Of a stretch of 64,000 nt of DNA, positions 10,439 through 21,198 are shown in pieces; position 1 is the stretch's first letter; each line of letters starts with the position of its first letter. The translations under genes and the position numbers were made by a program. The notes below the pieces were generated by a model. That model worked only from the letters and a program-made list of their open reading frames with translations. It was not told where the DNA came from and ran no database searches. This DNA comes from Guyanagaster necrorhizus (Eukaryota > Basidiomycota > Agaricomycetes > Agaricales > Physalacriaceae). Location of the stretch: contig NW_025064901.1 of assembly GCF_019112545.1 (NCBI RefSeq), positions 320,164 through 384,163 of the forward strand, read 5' to 3'.

Positions 10439-11781
10439 ATGTCGGACTTCTATCTCTACGTGAGCTTTCGCTGATCTATTCTGCGCTGATTCATCTAAAG
10501 TTCATCTTCCACAGCAAGAGACTGAGCCGGAGAATAGCTGTTACACGGAAAGCGCCAACTCTGACCAGCCTGTACAATTTGCATCTTTTCAGGAACCTCT
10601 TTGGGATGAAACGCCTTTCGATTCCAGCGCCGACACGGCTTCAAATCAGACCGTCACTGTTCCCTCAAGCTACAGTGATAGTGCCAATTATAACGATACC
10701 ACTTGGTCCAATGCCGCGCCGCCCTCTTCTGTCACGACAAGTGATGTGTCCCCGTATTCTGCACTACCTTACCCACCAAATGAGTTTCACTACATGCAAT
10801 ATTCCTTCCAGTATCCCGACTCTAGCAGCCCGACTATTGGCGTAGCCCAAGACCACACCACTGTCCTTACCGATGGACTACCACCTCCGATATATGCACC
10901 ATCGCAGGCCTCACCGTCTACAGCACACAACAGCCCGCTACCTTCGACGTCATCCCAAGGAGGCACCACTGTCTCTCCTTTATCCACCTCGACGACTGTC
11001 AGTTCTTCATCGTGGACGTTGTTTGATGCTTGCTTATGTTCTTTTCTCTCTAGCTACCACCAGACGCTTCTAGCTCTCAGCTTGAGAAAGTAACATACAC
11101 TCACAGAGAGCAAGCCCACTTTTTCCGAGAGGCCGTGACTATTGGGCGCTCTCCCGCTGGGCACCTATTTGTTCCACAACTCATGTACAAGCCTCATACC
11201 AGCAGCGACCGCCGTCGGTATGTGGAGGAGGTCAATCTGGATCCGCCGATATATTTTTGGGTTCAGGATCCGTCAGAATGTGGTCTACCTTTGTCTGACG
11301 CTTTGCACTCACGTGTCAGGCGTCTAATTGATCGTGACGAACCAATGTTTAAGGACCGAGGGCCCAGCGTTTCGGTGAGAATCGAAGTGAGTTGTTCCAT
11401 TTCCTTCCATGCCTTTGATTAAATTGCCTTCAGTGGCCTGGTTATCGTCCGTGGAGTCGACAAATCCCAGCAAGGGATTTTCGAACACCGCCATGCCCTA
11501 TCACCCGCTCCAAATTGGCAAAGAACGTAGCGAAATGTGTGCAGCGATTCATTCAGGTTCGCATCATAGTTTGTGTTAAATAAAGTGTTTCTAAACCATT
11601 GTAGGAACGACAAGCGGTACCAATGGAAGACGACTCGAGCCCTGACTGGCGAGTTGGCACACAGCCAAATACGATACGGGTTGAGGATCTTGTTCTCGTT
11701 AGCTTGCATCATGTGTCTATGGGATCTTGGCAGCCTCATCTTAGACTTCGTCGGCCACTGCTGTCCCCCACAATGACCTGA
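10439..11781 (+). CDS. Conserved-looking basidiomycete protein of unknown function
   Basis: Five exons (10439-10459, 10515-10997, 11054-11386, 11434-11556, 11605-11781) give 378 residues; every splice junction keeps frame and has GT-AG ends. The N-terminal half is low in complexity, rich in Ser/Thr/Pro/Tyr/Asn. The C-terminal half looks folded, with blocks such as RWPGYRPWSRQ-like EWPGYRPWSRQIPARDFR, then PITRSKLAKNVAKCVQRFI, then VEDLVLVSLHHVSMGSWQPHLRL near the end. I have the impression of similar tails in other Agaricomycetes, often annotated only as hypothetical. The pattern (disordered leader, basic compact C-terminal domain) would suit a nuclear regulator, but I see no zinc finger or homeodomain. 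The first coding exon is just 21 nt. Confidence 0.6.
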
Positions 11782-12262
11782 CTATGCCTTTTGCTTCGAT
11801 CCGTTCCATTCTTCTGTTCTTTGTGATGACTTCGCACTCAATCATTCACCTCAAGTGCGTTTTGATATCGTTATTACCTCAGTACCTTTTCCGGTAAAAT
11901 GTAGATGTAACTTGAAACTACGTTTTAATCAGCTAGACAAATTTGTTACAATATAATCTAATACTACAAGTAACGGGCCACGGCTCTTTGGCATTGCAAA
12001 GAATGACATTAATGACGCGATAGACGAATGCGCAAGCTTCAAAGCACAACAAATCCCAACGTAGACAATAGACCATCGCAGACGGAACATTGTCTAGTTC
12101 ATGATTCATCGACCAAGTAAGGAAATCGCCTTGTACTTACTACGTATTACGACTCCTCCATATTGTTCCGTTTTAGAAGCGTACAATGCAAGCAAAGGCA
12201 CGTTTCTACAACACGCCGCTTTGTGATAAGAGAACAATGGATACCTAGCTCGACATGTGGGG
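11782..12262. other. Intergenic, about 480 bp
   Basis: 3' flank of the orphan gene and 5' flank of the next small gene. AT-rich; no motif recognised. An upstream exon of the next gene could be hidden in the last 100 bp, where the reading RHVSTTRRFV is presequence-like but cannot be joined in frame. Confidence 0.4.
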
Positions 12263-12784
12263 ATGAGCAAAAGCATAAATTGGACGCATGATCCCAATCC
12301 TGCCAACCCAAGTATTCGGAGCCACCTTCCCTTCATTATCTGCGGGGTCTCACTCTCTCCTTTTATATTCCCTAGAGGTGAAATGCTGAGTGACGGAGCC
12401 GTTGCCATTGCAATGGTTCAACATCGGGTCACGATTGTACAATGTAAGTGACGTTTAACATTCTGCGAATCAGTATGAGAACTGCTTTACCGACCACTCC
12501 GACCATAATCAGCGGCACGATCACATTCTCGGTGCGACGGGTGGCTGGACGTGTATACTTTCATGCCCTTTGGCGAAAGGCTCTTTCTCGAGACACACGT
12601 GCCGACAGCGCGCATCGCACCTTCAGATCTCCTCGCCATTTTCCCTTCAAGCGATGTTTTTCACACAACGACACAGGGGATGCTACAGCTTCCCCAGAAA
12701 GCGTTCGCAGAGTTCATGGAGTTGACGTCCTGGAACCAGAAGCGGTATGAAGACCTGTGGAGTAAATGGATTGCATCCAAATGA
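12263..12784 (+). CDS. Small predicted membrane protein, unknown function
   Basis: Two exons, 12263-12443 and 12513-12784, joined across an intron with a strong GTAAGT donor and a CAG acceptor, give about 150 residues. The first exon holds one predicted hydrophobic segment (LPFIICGVSLSPFIF) after a THDPNPANP stretch. The second exon has a pattern (LDVYTFMPFGERLFLETHV, then IAPSDLLAIFP) that faintly recalls the beta-rich tails of TMEM70/TMEM186-type mitochondrial proteins, but this is too weak for a name. The start is uncertain because the frame is open a little further upstream and a missed first exon carrying a targeting sequence is possible. A competing minus-strand frame over the same bases has no comparable splice support. 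Confidence 0.4.
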
Positions 12785-13319
12785 TAGGATGACAAGTGAG
12801 GTGCAGCATTCCAGGTTTATCGACCATGAATCTTAGAGCACTGCAGAGTACCCATTTCATCCCCCACATTGTAGCCATAGTATCATCACCTGTATCGATA
12901 TTGATCAAGATTCTGTATGTACGCATGCCCTAGACCGGTTGACACTTAAACGTGCTGAAAATGCAGCGTTTCGGTCAAATCACCGAAAGAGTCCCAGCTA
13001 TCGGTAGTGCACAGATTATCGCACTGGAGAGAAAGCAAGCACAACACGTGCAGGTTAGGGTAAAGGAAACAGGTGTTGGAAGCATGCGGAACGTATTCCT
13101 CCCAAAGATTTATCCTCCCTAGGTTGCCCTCAAGCAAAAATCCCAACGATGGTAAGCAAAAGTCTTCCAGTTTCTGGAAAAACATACATATGATGGTGGC
13201 CGGTGAAGCGACGGTGGAGGAAGCCAAACAATGGGCAACAAATAGTTACCTCTTCCAATCCCTTCGTCAACCACTTGTACAGGCGTCCAACGCCCCCCGA
13301 TTCACCTGCCGTGGCTGTC
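12785..13319. other. Intergenic, about 535 bp, upstream of clathrin heavy chain
   Basis: It should contain the clathrin promoter and 5' leader. Open frames on both strands overlap each other and show no family motif. Confidence 0.5.
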
Positions 13320-16300
13320 ATGGATATTTCAAAACCTATCGCCTTTTGCGAGCACTTGCAGCTCTCAAGTGTCGGTGTTCAGCCAGCTTCTATCTCATTC
13401 CAGGTATTCGCGTCCTACGTATTGCTTATATGCTGTCGTGTACTGACCGACTCGACTTCCTTGTTCATTCTAGGTAGGCAGAATGCTTTCGTATAGGACA
13501 CAGCTCACTTCTCGCGTCTGCAGACCTTGACGCTCGAGTCTGACCACTTCATTTGTGTACGGGAGAAAGTTGGCGAACAGAACCAGGTGGTCATTGTAGA
13601 CCTTGCCGATGCTAACAATGTTCTTCGCCGTCCAATATCTGCAGACTCTGCGATAATGCATCCGAAGCAAAAGATTCTAGCCTTGAAAGGTGCGTCGTGG
13701 CCGTTGTCGTTCTTCTAGTTACGTACTCAATAGTATGGCACAGCCGGGCGCACGCTCCAAATTTTCAACATTGAGGCTAAGCAGAAGGTTAAGTCCCATG
13801 TCAGCAACGAGGACATCGTCTACTGGACGTGGATAAATGATACCACTATTGGCATGGTCACCGAGTCCTCCGTCTTCCACTGGAGCATTGCAGACCAAAC
13901 GTCCGGGCCTCAGAAAATCTTCGACCGGAATCCAACCCTTGCGGGAACACAGATCATTAACTACCGTGCCACTCCCGATGATAAATGGCTGGTTCTTGTC
14001 GGTATTTCCGGCAACACGACAAACCCCTCCGCCTTCAGGGTTAAAGGGTCAATGCAACTCTACAGTCGCGACCGCGGTGTCAGCCAAGCGATTGAAGGAC
14101 ACGCAGCAGCCTTTGCAGAGTTGAAGTTGGATGGTCATCAGAAGCCGACGAAACTATTTGCGTTCTCTGTTCGCACCGCAGCAGGCGCCAAGGTTCGTAC
14201 TTTTAAAACTTGTCACGACCCATTCTGATGTCCCTTCCCACAGTTGCACATCGTTGAGATAGATCATGCTCCGCCAGATCCACCTTTCATCAAGAAGGCC
14301 GTTGATGTCTACTTCCCTCCTGAGGCGACAAACGACTTTCCTGTAGCCATGCAGGTATCCCAACAACATGGAATAATCTATCTCGTCACCAAATACGGTT
14401 TCATTCATCTATACGACCTGGAGTCGGGTGCTTGCATTTATATGAATCGTATCTCGGGCGAGACTATTTTCGTCACCGCCGAGCACGAGGCAACCAATGG
14501 TATCATCGGTATCAACAAGAAGGGCCAAGTACTGAGCGTCAACGTTGATGAACAAACCATTATTCCCTACATTCTCACGACGCTCAACAACACCGAGCTC
14601 GCCTTCAAGCTGGCTAGCCGAGGCAACCTTCCGGGTGCAGACGATCTCTACGTCAAGCAATATCAGCAGCTATTCCAGAGTGGGCAATACGGCGAGGCTG
14701 CCAAGATAGCCGCCAACTCACCTCGAGTAACCATTTTTGGATCTTTTAAATGACAATCCCTGCTCACTCCATGACATAGGGTATCCTGCGCACGACCCAA
14801 GTTATCGAGTCATTCAAAGCAGCGCCAGCTCCGCCTGGCGGCTTATCACCTATCCTGCAATACTTTGGTATACTTCTTGAGAAGGGTGAACTGAACCATT
14901 CGGAGTCGTTGGAATTGGCACGCCCGGTTTTGCAACAGGGGCGGAAGCAGCTTTTGGAAAAATGGTTGAAAGAGAACAAGGTGATATCTTTGTCTGTGTT
15001 ATGTAGTCCTTCGCATTGATTTTCCTTCGCAGCTGACATGCAGCGAAGAACTCGGTGACATCGTTAGGCTGCACGACATGACGCTTGCCTTGAGTGTCTA
15101 TCTTCGCGCAAACGTTCCTAACAAGGTCATTGCATGTTTCGCCGAGACTGGCCAGACAGAAAAGATCATCCTTTACGCAAAGAAAGTTGGTTATTCGCCG
15201 GATTATGTTGCTTTGCTTCAGCATGTCATGCGCACGAATCCGGACAAAGGTGCTGAGTTTGCCGCTCTTCTAGTCAACGACGAAAGTGGACCTCTTGTTG
15301 ATATTGAGCGGGTGTGTAAAAGCCTTTTTCCGACGTTCCCGTCGTTATTCACTTTGCTTTTAGGTCGTTGACATCTTCATGTCTCAAAACATGATCCAGC
15401 CCGCAACGTCATTCTTGCTGGATGCTTTGAAGGACAACAAGCCTGAGCAAGGGCCACTCCAGACTCGTTTACTCGAGATGAACCTTGTGCATGCACCTCA
15501 GGTCGCAGATGCTATTTTGGGTAACGAAATGTTTACGCATTATGATCGTCCCAGAATTGCCAACTTGTGTGAAAAGGCGGGATTACTACAAAGGGTAGGT
15601 CTCTGTTGCTGAGCTTTATCAGGAGATCATTGACGTTCTCTAGGCCCTTGAACATTACGAAGATCTCGCGGACATTAAGCGGGCTATTGTCCACACGACC
15701 GCTGTGCAACCGGATGTAAGCAAACTATTTTTTATCTGGTCTACTATCTGAACGCCTTTCTTAGTGGTTGATCAATTACTTCAGCCGTCTCACCACGGAA
15801 CAATCCATGGCTTGTTTGCAAGAGATGCTTCGTGTCAACATTCGTCAGAATCTTCAAGTGGTCATTCAAATTGCGACGAAGTATTCCGACATTCTTGGGC
15901 CCGTCAAATTGATAGAGATGTTTGAAAGCTTTAAGACTTTCGAGGGTAAGCATGATCGACTTTCTCTCAGGACTCTAACGAATTCTTTCAGGACTATACT
16001 ATTACCTTGGTTCCATTGTCAATCTAAGCACTGATCCCGAGGTTCATTTCAAGTACATTCAAGCAGCTACCAGAACCGGCCAGATTCGGGAAGTGGAGCG
16101 TATCTGTCGCGAGAGCAACTATTATAATCCCGAAAAGGTCAAAAATTTCCTCAAGGAGGCTAAGCTCGGCGACCAACTTCCCCTTATCATTGTTTGCGAT
16201 CGTTTCGACTTCGTTCACGATCTCGTCCTCTACTTGTATCAGAATGGGCTCACGAAGTTCATCGAAGTATATGTGCAACGTGTCAACTCCGTACGAACAC

Positions 16301-19300
16301 CTCAAGTCGTGGGCGGCTTGTTGGATGTTGACTGCGATGAGGCAACTATCAAGAGTCTTCTTGCCTCGGTCACCGGTAACTTCCCTATTGATGAACTCGT
16401 TCATGAAGTAGAGGAACGCAACAGGTTGAAATTGATTCTTCCATGGCTCGAAGCTCGCGTTCAGGCAGGATCTCAAGATTCAGCTGTTTTCAATGCTATC
16501 GCGAAGATTTACATCGACAGCAACAACAACCCGGAGACTTTCTTGAAGGAGAACAACGCGAGTGACTTCTTCTCCTCTGACTCACCTTTATTAATTGTAG
16601 ACTGTAGTTGTACGAACCTCTGGTCGTCGGTAAATTCTGTGAAAAACGAGACCCGTACCTTGCCTACATCGCCTACGCCAAAGGTTTCTGCGATGAAGAG
16701 CTTGTCGCTATCACAAACGAAAACTCGATGTTTAAGCAGCAGGCCCGCTATCTTGTCAAGCGTCGTGAGCTTGACCTCTGGGCTCAAGTACTTGTCCCGG
16801 ATAACATTCACCGTCGACAATTGATTGACCAGGTAAGGTCTGTTTGGTCGCTGTCCACGAACCATCTCACGAGCGCCTCTCCTTCAGATCGTTGCGACGG
16901 CCCTTCCTGAATGCACCGATCCTGATGATGTTTCCATCACCGTCAAAGCTTTCCTTCAGGCTGACCTTCCTATTGAGCTGATTGAGCTGTTGGAGAAAAT
17001 CATCATTGATCCTTCGCCGTTCAGCGACAACCGCAACCTGCAGAATCTGCTGTTACTCACTGCTATCCGTGCGGATAAAGGAAAGGTCGTCGGTTACATC
17101 AACAAGCTTCAAAATTACGATGCAGGAGAAATTGCCAGGATTGCAACGGAGCATGGGTTGTATGAGGAAGCCTTCAGCATCTACAGGAAGTACGAACAGC
17201 ACGCTATGGCCATGAACGTTCTAGTTGAACACATAGTGTCCATCGATCGTGGTCTCGATTATGCCAACAAAGTTAACAAGCCTGAAGTTTGGAGCAGACT
17301 GGCGAAGGCCCAATTGGATGGTCTCCGAATCAAGGATTCAATTGGCAGGTGTCTTCTTTGTACTTCCATTGCCTGATAGCTCATCCTCGCTTGCACAGAT
17401 TCGTACATCAAGGCTGAGGACCCGTCCAACTTCGTTGAAGTTATTGAAATTTCCAATCATGCTGGCAAGCATGACGACCTTGTTCGTTTCCTCCAGATGG
17501 CTCGTAAGACCCTGCGAGAACCTAAGATTGATACCGAGCTGGCTTACGCATATGCTAAAACGGACCGTCTACACGATATGGAGGACTTCCTCGGCATGAC
17601 GAATGTCGCTGATATTCTCGAAGTTGGTGAAAAGTGCTTTGAGGACGAGCTATACCAAGCAGCCAAGCTTTTGTTCACGAGCATCTCAAACTGGGCGCGA
17701 TTGGCCACGACCTTGATTTACCTGGGAGAAAACCAAGCTGCCGTAGAGAGTGCCAGGAAGGCTGGGAACACACAGTGAGTTCGTTCCAATGGTTACTTTC
17801 ATGGATGTTGAGTATGTGCAGGGTCTGGAAACAGGTGCATGCTGCTTGTATTGAGAAGTCTGAGTTCCGCTTAGTATGTCTATTTCGTTGTGTGCTCATT
17901 GAGTTTGAGCTGACGCCCTGCAGGCCCAAATTTGTGGTCTTAACATCATTGTTCATGCGGTAAGTTTATTTCTTGTGGAAGCATTTAACTTCTCTGATCT
18001 TTTTAAAGGAGGAATTGTCGACTCTGGTACAAATTTATGAGAGGCGTGGTCACTTTGAGGAGATCATCAATCTTCTGGAAGCTGGTCTTAGCTTGGAGCG
18101 AGCACACATGGGCATTTTCACTGAGTTGTCGATCTTGCTCAGCAAGTATAAGCCTTCTCGACGTAAGTTTACACACTTCTGTCCTTTATGTTACTAACGG
18201 TGTCCTGTAGTAATGGAACACCTGAAACTGTTTGTGTCTCGTATCAATATTCCCAAGGTCCTTAAGGCGACTGAGAAGGCACATCTATGGCCTGAGCTCG
18301 TCTTCTTGTACATCAAATACGATGAATTTGTCAGCACCCATTCCTTTCCATCTATCAGCGACTCATTTTATTATTATGGTGTAGGACAATGCGGCGCTTG
18401 CGATGATAGAACGGTCAGCTGATGCATGGGAGCACAATCAGTTCAAGGATGTCATTGTCAGGGCTGCAAATGTCGAAATGTCAGCACGCTCTTTGTCTTA
18501 GCATTCACGCGCTAACCATTTTTGTGCAGTTACTACAAGGCTCTTGATTTCTACCTCACGGAACAACCCACCTTGCTGACCGATCTACTCTCCGTTCTTA
18601 TCTCGCGTATCGACCACAGCCGCGTGGTACGGAAGTTCCGGGGCATAGACCATATACCTCTTATTCGTCAGTATCTGATTGCCGTGCAGAATGTAAACCT
18701 TACCAATGTCTTCATGTCGCCACGTCATTCTAACAACTATGCTTTGTAGCTCAACATCGATGCTGTCAATGACGCATACAACGATTTGCTCATTGAAGAA
18801 GAAGATTATAAGACATTACGGGACTCGATCGATAGCTTTGACAACTTCGACAATATCGCGCTTGCCAGGAGATTGGAGAAGCATGAGCTACTGGAATTCC
18901 GAAGACTCGCCGCCCACCTCTACAAGGTAATCAAGTCATTCAAACATTATTCACGCCATAATTGACCCTTGGTGAAACAGAAAAACTCACGATGGGAGGA
19001 GTCGATATCTTTGTCCAAGCAAGACAAGCTGTATAAGGATGCTATGATTACCGCCGCCGCTTCGGGCTCGATTGACGTCGCCGAAGATTTGCTTTCATAT
19101 TTCGTGGACATCGGTAACAAGGAATGCTTCGCCTCCATACTGTACATTTGTTTCGACCTCCTCCGATCCGATGTTGTGGAGGAGCTTTCATGGCAGCATG
19201 GTCTCAACGATTTCTTTATGCCTTACAAGATACAGATTCAACGATCATTGGTTGACAAGGTACGTGACGTTTCATTTGAGTAGTACCAGTAATAACTTCC

Positions 19301-19502
19301 CATGTCGATTTAGTTGATACAACTCGAGAAGGAAGTCAAAGAACGGTCGAAAAAGGACAGCCAAAAGGAGCAGGCTGAAGCTGAAGCACCCATGATCAAC
19401 CCGGGTGGGTTTGGAAACACTCTGCTTTTGACGAATGGGTTTGCGGGACAAGCTCCTCCTGCGATGAACGGGATGGCTCCTGCGATGACTGGTTTTTATT
19501 AA
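13320..19502 (+). CDS. CHC1: Clathrin heavy chain
   Basis: Forms the three legs of the clathrin coat that buds vesicles from the plasma membrane, trans-Golgi and endosomes. About twenty exons join to roughly 1,690 residues, the usual length. The N-terminal propeller begins [17 protein letters not shown] and continues with [18 protein letters not shown] and KQKILALK. The linker and leg follow with conserved blocks such as [85 protein letters not shown] and [19 protein letters not shown] [14 protein letters not shown]. The C-terminus after the trimerisation region is Gly/Met/Ala/Pro-rich and ends MTGFY. The first intron region, 13404-13523, contains an internal AG|GT junction at 13473/13474 (see findings). 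The start is the ATG at 13320 because it begins the conserved N-terminal sequence directly. Confidence 0.97.
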
Positions 19503-19779
19503 GACGTCGAACATTTTACTTTTTAGACTCAAGATATTGCACTTACGTTTCTTTTAATTGGATGCTACTTTGCTATGCTTCATTCCGTCCCTTGGATATC
19601 CTGATTGTCAGAGAAAAACTGCGAGAGTATGCATACACGGAGAAATACATGTGTAGATGAGTGAACTATTATATGACGGTGCATGAAAGCAAGATGCAGA
19701 GGACAATTAAGGTACAGGGTATGTGGGTACGTTTAGCAGAGTTCCATTGGAGAGATGGTCCGATGTTGAGTGATTTCTC

Positions 19780-20940
19780 TCACATTATGATGCAGTTGTC
19801 GCGAGAGCCTTTGGCACGCGTGCTCAGCGATACACGGGCAGCCTCGTAGAAGACCTCTGTGACACCACGGTTATGCTTCGAACTGCATTCTGTTTTGGGA
19901 TTGCATGAGATGGAAAAATAGCACAACGGAATGAACAGACCTAGATATCGGGATGCTCGTATTCGTCGAGCCACTGAAAGCCCTTCTTCATATTCTACGG
20001 GGTGTGTTCCGTACCGTAACAACCGGTCCTTCACCGCTCTGTCATCGCGAAGGTCACACTTCAAAGCTGGTCGCATATGAAAAGACGACGATAAACGTTC
20101 TGGTGAAAAGCAGACTGACCTACAAGCACCAGCTAGACCCAAGTTGAGTATCGGGGAAAAGTGAGTTAGAAGACAGCACGCACCTTGACCCCTGGACAGT
20201 ACTCAAGAATCTCGTCTAACCACTGCGAGCCTGGTAAGTGTTATACATTAGCAGTGAGCAATAGTCTAGCTTGCCTTGGATTCAACATTTTCCAGAGATA
20301 CTGGATTATCAACCTATTCAAACACATCAACTACGGTCAAAGATGATCACACAGAGACGGACAGAAAAACATATCATGATAACATGTGTCTCAGCATAAG
20401 AGAGTGAACGTAGACGGTCGAACTCCTCTTGTCCTAAAAATATTAATCAGGACGGAGAGTATGTCTGCCAATGAGTGGCTGACGAACCGGCGGTATCCCA
20501 AAGACTCAGTTCTACAAGTTGATCATCGACCAGGAGATCGTGAACATAGTTTTCAAACACGGTAGGTTCACTAGCGTGTTGAGTAGTCCAGTGAGACATG
20601 AGTGACAATGACAAAGCGCCCAAGGCAACGCACTAGACTTGGGTAAAGAATCCTCGTGTGAATACATTAAGAAGCGACGTTTTTCCTACAGCAAGATGAT
20701 AAGGCCAATGAGTGAAGAGGAGAGTAGAAGGGCGCACCGCAGGCACCGTCGCCGCAAACTATTCTCAAACAATGTTCAGATGCTGTAACCAGTCATGCAG
20801 CAAGATAGCATCTCACCAACCACCTTCCTTTGAATCTTAGAGGTAGAAAATCAGAGGTAACGAACGAGTTGTTCATCGCAGGCTGGACGTACTGGTCTGC
20901 GGCCAAAGGAGGTACCTTTTGAGGATCCACACAAAGACAT
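19780..20940 (-). CDS. RHO3: Rho-family GTPase, RHO3 type
   Basis: Membrane-anchored switch that directs polarised exocytosis and actin in fungi. About ten exons join to some 215 residues. The P-loop GDGACGKTSLL, switch [14 protein letters not shown], switch [22 protein letters not shown], the base-recognition motif LVLVALKCDLR and [10 protein letters not shown] are all intact. The RHO3-like [17 protein letters not shown] stretch and the CAAX box CIIM support the subfamily. Met at the last position favours farnesylation; the farnesyltransferase beta gene lies 9 kb away. Oddities: coding exon 2 (20817-20835) is 19 nt, a later exon (20120-20132) is only 13 nt, and the intron at 20223-20274 has GC-AG ends. 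The start is the ATG at 20938-20940, which splices in phase to IQRKVVVCGDG. Confidence 0.93.
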
Positions 20941-21198
20941 TTCAGTAAGACACGGTGTCCGACCGAGTAGTATCCCAAGAAAAATAGAAGGAGAGAGGAG
21001 ACAGTTGGCTAAGCCTGAGCTCGTTAATCTTTCGTTAGCAGTGCTCTGTCTTGAAGAGCTGAGGGTCGGATTTCCCGAAAGGCAACCCCTGCACGTGACA
21101 CCTTGTGCTCGGTCCGAGCCGTAATCAAGGCACGGTAGAGCCCGAACTTTCCAAAAACGGAAATCTATCCTCACTGTCTTACTCTCTAGTACTTTTCA

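Noticed and set aside
12106..12408. 100-codon minus-strand frame with a membrane-like helix
   Set aside because: It overlaps the spliced plus-strand gene, which has a consensus intron and a longer coherent product; the minus frame has no further exons.
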